NCBI RefSeq assembly: GCF_009857505.1
Contig: NZ_WWCP01000008.1
Location: forward strand, 1-64,000
Direction: 5' to 3'
Origin: Duganella lactea
Lineage (GTDB): Bacteria; Pseudomonadota; Gammaproteobacteria; Burkholderiales; Burkholderiaceae_D
DNA: 64,000 bases
A model generated the notes under the pieces. That model was not told the DNA's origin and did not search any database. It worked only from the letters and a program-made list of their open reading frames with translations. The position numbers and the translations under genes are program-made. Shown here one piece after another: positions 35,166-45,036 of the stretch (the first letter of the stretch is position 1; each line of letters starts with the position of its first letter).

Positions 35166-36302
35166 TTAGTGGATCACTTCGATCTTGGTCTTCTTGCCAT
35201 CCTTGTAGGTGAACAGCGTCAGCGCGCCGTCCTTGATGTCGCCCTTGTCGTCAAACGAGATCAGGCCGGTCACGCCCTGGTATTTGATCTTGCGCAGGAA
35301 CGGCAGATACTTGGCCGGCTGCGAGGACTTGGCTTCCTGCATCGCGGTGGCCATGGTCATCACGGCGTCGTACACATACGGCGAGTAAATCTGTACGTCG
35401 GCGTTGTACTTTTTCTTGTAGCGGGCGACGAAATCGTCCATGCCTTTTTGCTGTTCGGCGGTCACGCCGCCGGCTTCCGCGCAGGTGACAATGCCGTTGG
35501 CGTTGGCCGCGCCGGCCAGCTTCGGCAGCGACTCGGTGCAGATGCCGTCGCCGCCCATGTACTTGGCGTTGATGCCCAGCGCCTTCATCTGGCGCAGCAG
35601 CGGGCCGCCCACCGAGTCCATGCCGCCGAAGAAGACCAGGTCCGGATTCTTGGCCTTGATCTTGGTAAGGATGGCGTTGAAGTCGGTGGCCTTGTCGTTG
35701 GTGAATTCCTTGGCGACGATCTGCACGCCCGGCGCGGCCTTCTTCGCGCCCTTGATGAATTCGTCCGCGACGCCCTGGCCGTAGGCGGTGCGGTCGTCAA
35801 TCACGGCGATGTTCTTTGCGCCCAGCTTGGTGATGGCATAGCTGCCCAGCGAGCCGCCCAGCTTGGCGTCGTTGGCGACCACGCGGAAGGCCGACTTGAA
35901 GCCTTGCTGCGTGTACTTGGTCTGGGTGGTGGCTGGCGAGATTTGCGGGATGCCGGCGTCGTAGTAGATCTTGGAGGCGGGGATGGAGGTGCCGGAGTTC
36001 AGGTGGCCGATCACGCCGTTGACCTTGGCGTCGACCAGCTTCTGCGCGACCGCCGTGCCTTGCTTCGGATCGCTGCCGTCGTCTTCCAGCTGCAGCACAA
36101 ACTTGACCGGCTTGCCGTCGATGGTGAAGCCCTTGGCGTTCAAATCCTCCACCGCCATCTTGGCGCCATTTTCATTGTCCTTGCCAAGGTGGGCCGATGG
36201 ACCGGAGACGGGGCCGACGTGGCCGATCTTGATCACTTCTTGGGCAGCGGCGCTGCCGGCGAATGCCAGCGCGACGGCCAGAGGAATGAATTTGAACCGC
36301 AT
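35166..36302 (-). CDS. livJ: Branched-chain amino acid ABC transporter substrate-binding protein
   Basis: The 378-residue periplasmic binding protein starts at ATG 36302 behind ggag. Residues 1-21 form a signal peptide (MRFKFIPLAVALAFAGSAAA). The mature part has the Leu/Ile/Val-binding fold: VIKIGHVGPVSGPSAHLGKD, GVIGHLNSGTSIPAS, and AVIDDRTAYGQGVAD. No permease or ATPase genes lie nearby, so this is an orphan binding protein; a long open frame upstream of the signal peptide is not coding. Confidence 0.93.
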   Translation of the reverse strand: MRFKFIPLAVALAFAGSAAAQEVIKIGHVGPVSGPSAHLGKDNENGAKMAVEDLNAKGFTIDGKPVKFVLQLEDDGSDPKQGTAVAQKLVDAKVNGVIGHLNSGTSIPASKIYYDAGIPQISPATTQTKYTQQGFKSAFRVVANDAKLGGSLGSYAITKLGAKNIAVIDDRTAYGQGVADEFIKGAKKAAPGVQIVAKEFTNDKATDFNAILTKIKAKNPDLVFFGGMDSVGGPLLRQMKALGINAKYMGGDGICTESLPKLAGAANANGIVTCAEAGGVTAEQQKGMDDFVARYKKKYNADVQIYSPYVYDAVMTMATAMQEAKSSQPAKYLPFLRKIKYQGVTGLISFDDKGDIKDGALTLFTYKDGKKTKIEVIH

Positions 36303-36345
36303 GTGCAATCTCCAATAGTTGTATGCAAGGCCACCAAGGTACAAC

Positions 36346-36372
36346 AAAAAAATCGCCGCGCAAAGCGGCAAT
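36346..36372 (-). terminator. Terminator downstream of the holC unit
   Basis: On the minus strand attgccgc and gcggcgat form a stem with loop tttgc followed by seven T. It ends transcripts from holC and the DUF2486-like gene before livJ. Confidence 0.75.
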
Positions 36373-36478
36373 CGGGCGGTTTTGAACTTTTTTGGAGCGT
36401 TTCCCCGATTTGATGCGACGCTGCTTCGGGGTGGTGCGGTCCGTGCACACGAGGGGGGCGCGGACCGGCGGGAAGGGC

Positions 36479-36853
36479 TTACTTTTTCTGCGCCTGCAGA
36501 TGGGTGAGTTCCTGCGTGACGGCCCGCGAGACGATCTTCTCGATGGTGTCGTGCAGACCGATGCGGATTTCGTTGGTCAGGTCGCGCAGCGCGTGGTTGA
36601 GTACCTCGGCCATGCTGTCCTTGATGCGCTGCTCCAGCACGAAGTCCACGCGCGATTGCAACTGGTGCATGATGCGCACCGACAGGCGGTGTTCCATGAC
36701 CGCCCATTCGGCGTCGGTCCAGCCGTCGATGGCGGCCGCTTCGAGTGAATCGGCGGCCGATGGCGGCGGCGCGGCGTGCGCCTCCGCCGGCGCTTCCGTC
36801 TTCAATACTTCGGTCAGTACAGGGATGCTGGCGTCAAACGATGCTTGGCTCAT
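36479..36853 (-). CDS. Conserved protein downstream of holC (DUF2486-like)
   Basis: The 124-residue acidic protein begins ASFDASIPVLTEVL, then has a Pro/Ala linker and a mostly helical C-terminus (about 50-120) including RIKDSMAEVLNHALRDLTNE. This matches the betaproteobacterial DUF2486 pattern from memory; function unknown. Its start overlaps the holC stop by 4 bases, so it is made with the polymerase chi subunit. Confidence 0.75.
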   Translation of the reverse strand: MSQASFDASIPVLTEVLKTEAPAEAHAAPPPSAADSLEAAAIDGWTDAEWAVMEHRLSVRIMHQLQSRVDFVLEQRIKDSMAEVLNHALRDLTNEIRIGLHDTIEKIVSRAVTQELTHLQAQKK

Positions 36854-37281
36854 GATTTACCTGCGACAAAGTGAGTGAGTGGATAGTCTTGCTGCTTGTA
36901 TGCGACGTAACGCTTGCGGCCGGCGGCCGCATCATCTTCTTCAGAAGAAATCACTTCGATCATGCGCGCAAACCGCGTCACATTGCGCGGCGCGCGGCGC
37001 GACAAATTGACCAATAATTCGTTGTGCGTGTGTGGTAATTCCGCCTCATCGTTGTCCGTCAACAGGATCGGCGTGTGCGCCGCCAGCGCGTCGTCCGCCA
37101 GTACGTGCGGCAGGAAGTCGGTGGCGGAAAAGGTCCACATCGCCGCGTCCAGTTGCGCCAGTTGCGCCGCATCGTCGGCCATCAGCACCACGCGGTGGTT
37201 GGCGGCCCAGGCCTTGCGCAGCAGGCGGCAGGCGTAGGCTACTTTGTCCGGAACATTGGTGTGGAAGTCGATGCGGGTCAT
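36850..37281 (-). CDS. holC: DNA polymerase III chi subunit
   Basis: This 143-residue clamp-loader accessory protein binds SSB. It starts MTRIDFHTNVPDKVAYACRL at ATG 37281 and has KAWAANHRVVLMADDAAQLAQLDAAMWTFS and ADDALAAHTPILL, the HolC signatures. It usually follows pepA, which is absent here. An upstream ATG at 37323 is less likely. Confidence 0.93.
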   Translation of the reverse strand: MTRIDFHTNVPDKVAYACRLLRKAWAANHRVVLMADDAAQLAQLDAAMWTFSATDFLPHVLADDALAAHTPILLTDNDEAELPHTHNELLVNLSRRAPRNVTRFARMIEVISSEEDDAAAGRKRYVAYKQQDYPLTHFVAGKS

Positions 37282-37371
37282 GATGAATCCAGTGTAGGCG
37301 AAAACGCCGCAAAACGCTGGCATCGATGTTGCTACCAGCCGTCTTGCGGCGCACAGAAGTGCAAGGAATTG

Positions 37372-39459
37372 TTACGCGGCCATGCCGCTGTGACGCAGCA
37401 GCGCGTCGATGCTCGGCTCGCGGCCACGGAAGGCGGTGAACGATTCGAGCGCCGGCCGCGAACCGCCGACCGACAGGATTTCCGCCAGGTAGCGCTTGCC
37501 GGTTTCCGACACGGCGGCCGGGCCCAGCTTCTGCGCCTCCTCGAAGGCGGCATAGGCGTCGGCCGACAGCACCTCGGCCCACTTGTAGCTGTAGTAGCCG
37601 GCCGCGTAACCGCCGGCGAAGATGTGGCTGAACGAATTCTGGAAGCGGTTGAACGCCGGCGGGATCACCAGCGAGAACTGGCGGCGCACGTCGTCGATCA
37701 ATTGCTGCACGCTCTGGCCGGTGCTGGCGTCGTAGTCGTAGTGCAGGTGCATGTCCAGCAGCGAGAACTCGACCTGGCGCAGCGTTTGCAGGCCGGACTG
37801 GTAGTTCTTCGCCGCCAGCATCTTGTCGTACAGCGCGCGCGGCAGCGGCGCGCCGGTGACGGCGTGCGCGGTCATGTGCTGCAGCACGTCCCATTCCCAG
37901 CAGAAGTTTTCCATGAACTGCGATGGCAGCTCGACCGCGTCCCACTCGACGCCGGAAATGCCCGACACGCCCAGTTCGTCCACCTGGGTCAGCATGTGGT
38001 GCAGGCCGTGGCCGAATTCGTGGAACAGCGTGATCACTTCATCGTGCGTGAACAGCGATGGCTTGGCCACGCCGTCCTCCACCGCCGGTTCGGTGAAGTT
38101 GCAGGTCAGGTAGGCGACCGGCGTCTGCACCTCAGTTGCCTCACCCTTGGCGTCGGCGCGGCGGCCGCGCGCGTCGTCCATCCAGGCGCCGCCGGACTTG
38201 CCGGCGCGCGCGTACAGGTCGAGATAGAACTGGCCGATCAGCTTGCCGTCGCGCTCGATGCGGAAGAAGCGCACGTCCTTGTGCCACACCGGCGCCTGGT
38301 CCGGTTTGATCTGGACGTTGAACAGGCTCTGGATCTGGCGGAACAGGCCGTCGACCACTTTGTGTTCAGGGAAGTACTGTTTGACTTCCTGCGCCGAGAA
38401 GGCGTAGCGCGCTTCCTGCAGCTTTTCGGAGGCGTAGGGGATGTCCCAGGCTTTCAGCTCGTCAATGCCCAGTTCGTCTTTGGCAAAGGTACGCAGTTCG
38501 GCCAGGTCTTGCTCGGCGAACGGGCGCGCGCGCTTGGCCAGGTCTTCCAGGAAGGCGATCACTTCATCCGGCGACTTGGCCATCTTCGGCACCAGCGAGA
38601 CTTCGGCGAAGTTGTTGTAGCCGAGCAGCTTGGCTTCTTCGTCGCGCAGCTTCAACAAGGTGACGATGTTCTGGGTGTTGTCCCACTCGTCCTTCTTGCT
38701 GAAGACGTCGCCCTGTTCGGAGGCCTTGGTGGCGTTGGCGCGGTAGATGGTCTCGCGCAGTTCGCGCTGGTCGGCGAATTGCAGGATCGGGTAGTAGGAC
38801 GGGAAGTGCAGCGAGAATTCCCAGCCTTGCTTGCCGGCTTTCTCGGCGGCGGCGCGGGCGGCGGCTTTCACGTCGTCCGGCAGGCCGGCCAGGTCGGCTT
38901 CGTCGGTCACCAGCAGCTTGTAGTCGTTGGTGGCGTCCAGCACGTTTTCGGAGAAGCGGGTGGAGATTTTGGCGTGTTCTTCCTGAATCTCGGCGAAGCG
39001 GGCTTTTTTATCTTCCGGCAGCTCGGCGCCGCCCATGCGGAAGTCGCGGATGGCGTTGTCGATGATGCGCTTGCGTGCCGGCGACAGCGTGGCGAATTCT
39101 GCCGAGGCGCGCAGCGCCTTGTATTTGGCGAACAGCGCTTCGTTCTGACCCAGCTCGGTCCAGAATTCGGTGACCTTCGGCTGGTTCTCGTTGTAGACGG
39201 CGCGCAGTTCGGGCGTGTCCACCACGTTGTTCAGATGACTGACGATGCCCCAGGCGCGGCCCAGCAGCTCGGTGGCGTTTTCCAGCGGGGTGACGAAGCT
39301 GTCCCAGCTGACGTGGTCCGACGGCGCTTGCAGTTGTTCGACCACGGCGCGGCTGTTGGCCAGCAGGTCGTCGATGGCCGGGGTGACGTGCTGCGGTTGG
39401 ATGGCGTCAAAACGCGGCAGGCCGCTGAAGTCGAGCAGGGGATTGGTTGCGTCAGTCAT
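37372..39459 (-). CDS. prlC: Oligopeptidase A (M3 metallopeptidase)
   Basis: The 695-residue zinc peptidase degrades peptides in the cytoplasm. The zinc site is HEFGHGLHH and GISGVEWDAVELPSQFMENF is the M3 signature. Start ATG 39459 (MTDATNPLLDFSGLPRFDAI) is preceded by aaagga; a longer frame upstream runs into the REP-like element. folD lies upstream on the same strand with the repeat in between. Confidence 0.95.
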   Translation of the reverse strand: MTDATNPLLDFSGLPRFDAIQPQHVTPAIDDLLANSRAVVEQLQAPSDHVSWDSFVTPLENATELLGRAWGIVSHLNNVVDTPELRAVYNENQPKVTEFWTELGQNEALFAKYKALRASAEFATLSPARKRIIDNAIRDFRMGGAELPEDKKARFAEIQEEHAKISTRFSENVLDATNDYKLLVTDEADLAGLPDDVKAAARAAAEKAGKQGWEFSLHFPSYYPILQFADQRELRETIYRANATKASEQGDVFSKKDEWDNTQNIVTLLKLRDEEAKLLGYNNFAEVSLVPKMAKSPDEVIAFLEDLAKRARPFAEQDLAELRTFAKDELGIDELKAWDIPYASEKLQEARYAFSAQEVKQYFPEHKVVDGLFRQIQSLFNVQIKPDQAPVWHKDVRFFRIERDGKLIGQFYLDLYARAGKSGGAWMDDARGRRADAKGEATEVQTPVAYLTCNFTEPAVEDGVAKPSLFTHDEVITLFHEFGHGLHHMLTQVDELGVSGISGVEWDAVELPSQFMENFCWEWDVLQHMTAHAVTGAPLPRALYDKMLAAKNYQSGLQTLRQVEFSLLDMHLHYDYDASTGQSVQQLIDDVRRQFSLVIPPAFNRFQNSFSHIFAGGYAAGYYSYKWAEVLSADAYAAFEEAQKLGPAAVSETGKRYLAEILSVGGSRPALESFTAFRGREPSIDALLRHSGMAA

Positions 39460-39478
39460 ATTGATTCCTTTGTTACAG

Positions 39479-39550
39479 CGTCGTTCCGGCGGAAGCCGGA
39501 ACCTATGGAACGCTGGCTCAGCATGGGCACCGGCTTGCGCCGGTGCGACG
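39479..39550. repeat. Paired REP-like hairpins (BIME-like) between prlC and folD
   Basis: Two hairpins face each other: gttccggc/gccggaac (39483-39490 and 39495-39502) and gcaccggc/gccggtgc (39527-39534 and 39539-39546), with cgtcg and cgacg at the outer ends. The 5' unit resembles the elements at 34385 and 54990. Confidence 0.75.
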
Positions 39551-39551
39551 G

Positions 39552-40397
39552 TCAGGTGCGTTCGGCGGCTTCCACCGTGTTCATCAGCAGCATGGTGATG
39601 GTCATCGGCCCCACGCCGCCCGGAACCGGCGTGATGTGCGATGCCACTGCCTTGATGCCGTCGAAATCGACGTCGCCGCACAGCTTGCCCTCGTCGTTGC
39701 GGTTGATGCCGACGTCGATCACGATCGCGCCCGGCTTGACCATGTCAGCGGTGAGGGTATTGCGGCGGCCGGTGGCTGCCACGACCACGTCCGCCTGGCG
39801 GGTGTACACGCCGATGTCCGGGGTCGCGCTATGGCAGATGGTGACGCTAGCGTTGGCTTGCAAGAGCAGCAGCGCCATCGGCTTGCCGACCGTGTTGGAA
39901 CGGCCGATCACCACCGCGTGCTTGCCGCGCAGATCGACGCCGGTGCTTTCGATCAGCTTCATGCAGCCATACGGCGTGCACGGACGGAAACCTTCCAGGC
40001 CGGTCATCAGTTCGCCGGCGCTCAGCACCGCGTAGCCGTCCACGTCCTTCTTGACCGAAATCGCTTCGATGACCTTGTGCGGATCAATGTGCTTGGGCAG
40101 CGGCATTTGCACCAGGATGCCGTGAATGGCCGGATCGGCGTTCAGCTCGGCGATGCGGGCCAGCAGCGCGGCTTCGCTGAGGTCGGCCGGATATTGATCT
40201 TTCAGCGAATAGAAGCCGGCGTCCTCGCACGCCTTGACCTTGTTGCGCACATAAACATGACTGGCCGGGTCGTCGCCGACGATGATCACGGCCAGGCCAG
40301 GCTGCTTGCCGGCGGCGGTGAGTTTTTCAGCACGTGCAGCAATTTCCGCGCGCAGTTTTTGGGAGAGGGCGATTCCGTCGATCAGTTGTGCAGACAT
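39552..40397 (-). CDS. folD: Methylenetetrahydrofolate dehydrogenase/cyclohydrolase
   Basis: The 281-residue bifunctional enzyme interconverts methylene- and formyl-tetrahydrofolate with NADP. Signatures are [13 protein letters not shown] (with the catalytic Lys), [17 protein letters not shown] and [15 protein letters not shown]. Full length. It ends at the REP-like element. Confidence 0.97.
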   Translation of the reverse strand: MSAQLIDGIALSQKLRAEIAARAEKLTAAGKQPGLAVIIVGDDPASHVYVRNKVKACEDAGFYSLKDQYPADLSEAALLARIAELNADPAIHGILVQMPLPKHIDPHKVIEAISVKKDVDGYAVLSAGELMTGLEGFRPCTPYGCMKLIESTGVDLRGKHAVVIGRSNTVGKPMALLLLQANASVTICHSATPDIGVYTRQADVVVAATGRRNTLTADMVKPGAIVIDVGINRNDEGKLCGDVDFDGIKAVASHITPVPGGVGPMTITMLLMNTVEAAERT

Positions 40398-40508
40398 GAT
40401 TTAACCAGGGTGGTAGAGGGAGAACAGCATTATAAGGCCGCACGGCGCATCCCGCCGCGTTTTCAGTGGTCCAGCCATGCTGCACCGCACAAGGTTTTCA
40501 TAGGGAAA

Positions 40509-40566
40509 TTCCATAATATGAAATGTCTTATCGTAATTTGAAAAAGGGAAAATAGGCTGCTAGAAT
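40509..40566 (+). promoter_or_regulatory. aceE promoter with upstream operator-like palindrome
   Basis: ttgaaa (40538-40543) and tagaat (40561-40566) with a 17-base spacer form a good sigma-70 promoter about 95 bases ahead of aceE. Just upstream ttccata (40509-40515) and tatgaaa (40517-40523) are inverted repeats matching at 6 of 7 positions, a candidate operator. No PdhR-type ATTGGT box was seen. Confidence 0.6.
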
Positions 40567-40661
40567 CCCCACACATCATCAAAGTAATAGTAAATAATCA
40601 GCAAACTCTCAACCCGGAAGCCGCATGGTTCGGGGCACAATCTCAACTCAGGAGACTTCAC

Positions 40662-43352
40662 ATGTCAGTACAGAATGACCAGGTAACGGCAAACACCGAC
40701 CCGGATTCGCAAGAAACTAAAGAATGGTTGGATTCCCTGGCCTCCGTGCTGGAACAAGAGGGCCCTGATCGTGCTCATTACCTGCTGGAACGCTTGATTG
40801 ACCTGGCCCGCCAAAGCGGCTCGGACATCCCGTTCTCGGCCAACACCGCTTACGTCAACACGATTCCACTGTCGCAGGAGCAGCACTGCCCGGGCAATCT
40901 GGAATACGAAGAAAAACTGCGCTCGTGGATGCGCTGGAACGCCATGGCGATGGTGGTCAAGGCCAACCGCGTTGACGGCGACCTCGGTGGTCACCTGTCG
41001 TCGTTCGCCTCGCTGGCCAATATGCTGGGCATCGGCTTCAACCACTTCTGGAAAGCCCCAAGCGACAACCATGGCGGCGACCTGCTGTACATCCAGGGCC
41101 ACTCGTCGCCCGGCGTCTACGCGCGCGCCTTCCTGGAAGGCCGTCTGACCGAAGACCAACTGCTGCACTTCCGTCGCGAAGTCGATGGTGGCGGCCTGTC
41201 GTCGTATCCGCACCCGAAACTGATGCCTAGCTTCTGGCAGTTCCCGACCGTGTCGATGGGCCTGGGCCCGCTGATGGCGATCTATCAGGCACGCTTCCTG
41301 AAGTACCTGCACGCGCGCTCGATCGCCGACACCACCGACCGTAAAGTCTGGGCATTCTGCGGCGACGGCGAGATGGACGAGCCGGAATCGCTGGGCGCGA
41401 TCGGCATGGCCGCGCGCGAGAAGCTGGACAACCTGGTCATCGTGGTCAACTGCAACCTGCAGCGTCTGGACGGTCCGGTGCGCGGCAATGGCAAGATCAT
41501 TCAAGAGCTGGAAGGCGAATTCCGCGGCGCCGGCTGGAACGTGGTCAAAGTCATCTGGGGCCCTGGCTGGGACGCGCTGCTGGCCAAGGATAAAGAAGGC
41601 ATCCTGCGCAAGGTGATGATGGACACCGTCGACGGCGAGTACCAGAACTACAAGGCCAAAGACGGCGCCTACGTGCGCAAGCACTTCTTCGGCAAGCATC
41701 CGAAGCTGCTGGAGATGGTTGCCAACATGACCGACGACGACATCTGGCGCCTGACCCGTGGCGGTCACGATCCGCACAAGATCTACGCCGCCTTCAAGGT
41801 CGCGCAAGAACACAAGGGCCAACCGACCGTGCTGCTGGTGAAAACCATCAAGGGCTTCGGCATGGGCAAACACGGCGAAGCGCGCAACACCGCGCACAAC
41901 ACCAAGAAGCTGACCGACGAAGCCGTGCGCGAAATGCGCGACCGCTACTCGATCCCGATTCCGGACGATCAACTGGCCGACATCCCGTTCTACAAGCCGG
42001 CCGATGACGCGCCGGAGATCAAGTACCTGCACGAGCGCCGCGCCGCGCTGGGCGGCTACCTGCCGGCCCGTCGCCAGCAAGCCGACGAAAAACTGACCGT
42101 GCCGCCACTGTCGGCATTCCAGAACGTGCTGGACGCCACCGCCGAAGGCCGCGAAGTGTCGTCGACCCAGGCTTACGTGCGTATCCTGACCACGCTGCTG
42201 AAAGACCAGAGCGTTGGCCCGCGCATCGTGCCGGTGCTGGTCGATGAATCGCGTACCTTCGGTATGGAAGGCCTGTTCCGTCAGGTCGGTATCTTCAACC
42301 AGCAAGGTCAGTTGTACGAGCCGGTCGATAAAGACCAGGTGATGTACTACCGCGAAGACAAGGCCGGCCAGATCCTGCAAGAGGGTATCAACGAAGCCGG
42401 TGGTATGAGCTCGTGGATCGCTGCTGCGACCTCGTACTCGACCAACAACCGCGTGATGATCCCGTTCTATACCTACTACTCGATGTTTGGTATGCAGCGT
42501 ATCGGCGACTTGGTGTGGGCTGCCGCCGACATGCGCGCCCGCGGTTTCCTGATGGGCGGCACCGCCGGCCGTACCACGCTGAACGGCGAAGGCCTGCAGC
42601 ACGAAGACGGCCATAGCCACCTGTTCGCGGCCGCTGTGCCGAACTGCATGCCGTATGACCCGACCTTTGGTCACGAGCTGGCGGTCATCATCCAGGACGG
42701 TATGCGCCGTATGGTGGAAGAACAGGAGGACGTGTTCTACTACATCACCATCATGAACGAGAACTATCCACACCCAGGCATCAAGCCGGGCCAGGAAGAG
42801 GGCATCCTGAAAGGTATGTACCTGCTGCAGAAGGGCGACGAGAAAGCCAAGCAGCGCGTGCAGCTGATCGGTTCCGGCACCATTCTGCGCGAGTCGATCT
42901 TCGCGCAGGAACTGCTGCTGAACGACTGGGGCATCGCCGCCGACGTGTGGTCCGCCCCGTCGCTGACGCTGGTGGCGCGCGATGGCCAGGACGCCGAGCG
43001 CTGGAACCTGGTCAACCCGGCCGCCGAACAGCGTGTGCCATACGTGGCGCAACTGCTGAAGGATACGCAAGGTCCGATCGTGGCGACCACCGACTACATG
43101 CGCGCGTTTGCTGAGCAAATCCGTGCCTTTATTCCGAAAGACCGCACCTACCGCGTGCTGGGCACCGATGGTTTCGGCCGTTCGGACAGCCGCGCCAAGC
43201 TGCGTGAGTTCTTTGAGGTGAACCGTTACTACATCACGGTCGCCGCACTGAAGTCGCTGTCGGAAGAAGGCAAGGTCGATGTCAAAGTGGTTGAGCAAGC
43301 GATTGCCAAGTACAACCTCGATCCGAACAAACCAAATCCGGTGACCCAATAA
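40662..43352 (+). CDS. aceE: Pyruvate dehydrogenase E1 component, homodimeric type
   Basis: This 896-residue thiamine-diphosphate enzyme decarboxylates pyruvate and acetylates the E2 lipoyl groups. The TPP motif is GDGEMDEPESLGAIGMAARE ending at LVIVVNCN. It also has GHSSPGVYARAFLEGRL and MIPFYTYYSMFGMQRIGDLV. It is the homodimeric form used by gamma- and betaproteobacteria. First gene of aceE-aceF-lpd, 31 bases before aceF. Confidence 0.98.
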   Translation: MSVQNDQVTANTDPDSQETKEWLDSLASVLEQEGPDRAHYLLERLIDLARQSGSDIPFSANTAYVNTIPLSQEQHCPGNLEYEEKLRSWMRWNAMAMVVKANRVDGDLGGHLSSFASLANMLGIGFNHFWKAPSDNHGGDLLYIQGHSSPGVYARAFLEGRLTEDQLLHFRREVDGGGLSSYPHPKLMPSFWQFPTVSMGLGPLMAIYQARFLKYLHARSIADTTDRKVWAFCGDGEMDEPESLGAIGMAAREKLDNLVIVVNCNLQRLDGPVRGNGKIIQELEGEFRGAGWNVVKVIWGPGWDALLAKDKEGILRKVMMDTVDGEYQNYKAKDGAYVRKHFFGKHPKLLEMVANMTDDDIWRLTRGGHDPHKIYAAFKVAQEHKGQPTVLLVKTIKGFGMGKHGEARNTAHNTKKLTDEAVREMRDRYSIPIPDDQLADIPFYKPADDAPEIKYLHERRAALGGYLPARRQQADEKLTVPPLSAFQNVLDATAEGREVSSTQAYVRILTTLLKDQSVGPRIVPVLVDESRTFGMEGLFRQVGIFNQQGQLYEPVDKDQVMYYREDKAGQILQEGINEAGGMSSWIAAATSYSTNNRVMIPFYTYYSMFGMQRIGDLVWAAADMRARGFLMGGTAGRTTLNGEGLQHEDGHSHLFAAAVPNCMPYDPTFGHELAVIIQDGMRRMVEEQEDVFYYITIMNENYPHPGIKPGQEEGILKGMYLLQKGDEKAKQRVQLIGSGTILRESIFAQELLLNDWGIAADVWSAPSLTLVARDGQDAERWNLVNPAAEQRVPYVAQLLKDTQGPIVATTDYMRAFAEQIRAFIPKDRTYRVLGTDGFGRSDSRAKLREFFEVNRYYITVAALKSLSEEGKVDVKVVEQAIAKYNLDPNKPNPVTQ

Positions 43353-43383
43353 TCCGCTTAGAAAAAAATACGGAGCAAACGCT

Positions 43384-45027
43384 ATGAGCATTGTGGAAGT
43401 TAAAGTCCCGGATATCGGTGATTTCAAGGAAGTTGAGATCATCGAAGTGATGATCAAGGTTGGCGACACCATCAAGGTGGACCAGTCGCTGATTACCGTT
43501 GAATCGGATAAGGCCAGCATGGAGATCCCGTCGTCTGCCGCCGGCGTGGTGAAAGAGATCAAGGTCAAGGTTGGCGAGAAAGTGGCCATGGGATCGCTGG
43601 TGCTGTTGCTGGAAGCTGATGGCGCCGCCGCCGCGCCGGCTCCTGCCCCGGCGCCTGCGGCAGCTGCCCCCGCGCCTGCGCCAGCTCCTGCCGCCGCGCC
43701 GGCCGCTTCGGCCGGTCCGGTCGAAGTGAAAGTGCCGGACATCGGTGACTTCAAGGAAGTGGAAGTCATCGAGGTGATGGTCAAGGTTGGCGACACCATC
43801 AAGGTGGACCAGTCGCTGTTGACGGTTGAATCGGACAAGGCTTCGATGGAAATTCCATCGTCGCACGCCGGTGTGGTGAAAGAGGTCAAGGTCAAGGTTG
43901 GCGACAAGGTTGCCATGGGCTCGATCGTGTTCGTGGTCGAGGCCACCGGCGGCGCTGCCGCCGCGCCAGCACCGGCGCCGGCCGCCGCCGCGGCGCCGGG
44001 ACCTGCCGCCGCGCCAACGCCTGCACCAGCAGCGGCACCGGCACCGGCTGCCGCCGCGCCGGCCGCGTCGCAAGGCTCGGTCAGCACCGGCAAACTGGCG
44101 CACGCCTCGCCATCGATCCGCAAGTTCGCTCGCGAACTGGGTGTCGATTTGGGCAAGGTGCCAGGCTCCGGTCCGAAAGGCCGCATCACCCAGATCGACG
44201 TGCAGAATTACGTCAAGGGTGTGATCGCCGGCACCGTCGCTTCGCCGGCTGCCGCTGGTGGCGCCGTCGGTGGCGGTGGCAACTTCAGCGTGCTGCCATG
44301 GCCGTCGCTGGACTTCAGCAAATTCGGCGAAACCGAACTGCTGCCGCTGTCGCGCATCAAGAAGATCTCCGGTCCCAACCTGCACCGCAACTGGGTGCAG
44401 ATCCCGCACGTCACGCAGTTCGACGATGCCGACATCACCGATCTGGAAGCCTTCCGCGTTGAATCCAACGCCGCCACCGCCAAGAACAAGGACGCGACCA
44501 AGCTGACCATGCTGGCCTTCGTCATCAAGGCATCGGTCGCCGCGCTGAAGAAATTCCCGACCTTCAATTCGTCGCTGGACGCGAAGGGCGAGAACCTGAT
44601 TCTGAAGAAGTACTACAACATCGGCTTCGCCGCCGATACGCCGAATGGTCTGGTGGTTCCGGTGATCAAAAACGCCGACCAGAAATCGGTGACGCAGATC
44701 GCCAGGGAAATGACCGAGCTGTCGTTGCAAGCGCGCGAAGGCAAGCTGAAACCGGCCGACATGCAGGGCGCGACCTTCACCATCTCGTCGCTGGGCGGCA
44801 TCGGCGGCACGCACTTCACGCCAATCGTGAATGCGCCGGAAGTGGCGATCCTGGGCCTGTCCAAGGCCAGCACCAAGCCGGTGTGGGATGGCAAGGCCTT
44901 CCAGCCACGCCTGATGATGGGTACCTCGCTGTCCTACGATCACCGCGTGATCGATGGCGCGATGGGCGCTCGCTTCTCCGTGTACCTGAGCGAAGTGCTC
45001 GGCGACATGCGCAAAATTCTGCTGTAA
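43384..45027 (+). CDS. aceF: Pyruvate dehydrogenase E2, dihydrolipoamide acetyltransferase
   Basis: The 547-residue core enzyme has two lipoyl domains with lipoylated lysines at residues 43 and 152 ([12 protein letters not shown] in both), joined by Ala/Pro-rich linkers. A peripheral subunit-binding domain (ASPSIRKFARELGVDLGKV) follows, then the acetyltransferase domain with HRVIDG (His520, Asp524). The two lipoyl domains are near-copies at DNA level. The lpd gene starts 9 bases later. Confidence 0.98.
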   Translation: MSIVEVKVPDIGDFKEVEIIEVMIKVGDTIKVDQSLITVESDKASMEIPSSAAGVVKEIKVKVGEKVAMGSLVLLLEADGAAAAPAPAPAPAAAAPAPAPAPAAAPAASAGPVEVKVPDIGDFKEVEVIEVMVKVGDTIKVDQSLLTVESDKASMEIPSSHAGVVKEVKVKVGDKVAMGSIVFVVEATGGAAAAPAPAPAAAAAPGPAAAPTPAPAAAPAPAAAAPAASQGSVSTGKLAHASPSIRKFARELGVDLGKVPGSGPKGRITQIDVQNYVKGVIAGTVASPAAAGGAVGGGGNFSVLPWPSLDFSKFGETELLPLSRIKKISGPNLHRNWVQIPHVTQFDDADITDLEAFRVESNAATAKNKDATKLTMLAFVIKASVAALKKFPTFNSSLDAKGENLILKKYYNIGFAADTPNGLVVPVIKNADQKSVTQIAREMTELSLQAREGKLKPADMQGATFTISSLGGIGGTHFTPIVNAPEVAILGLSKASTKPVWDGKAFQPRLMMGTSLSYDHRVIDGAMGARFSVYLSEVLGDMRKILL

Positions 45028-45036
45028 GGAGCGACT

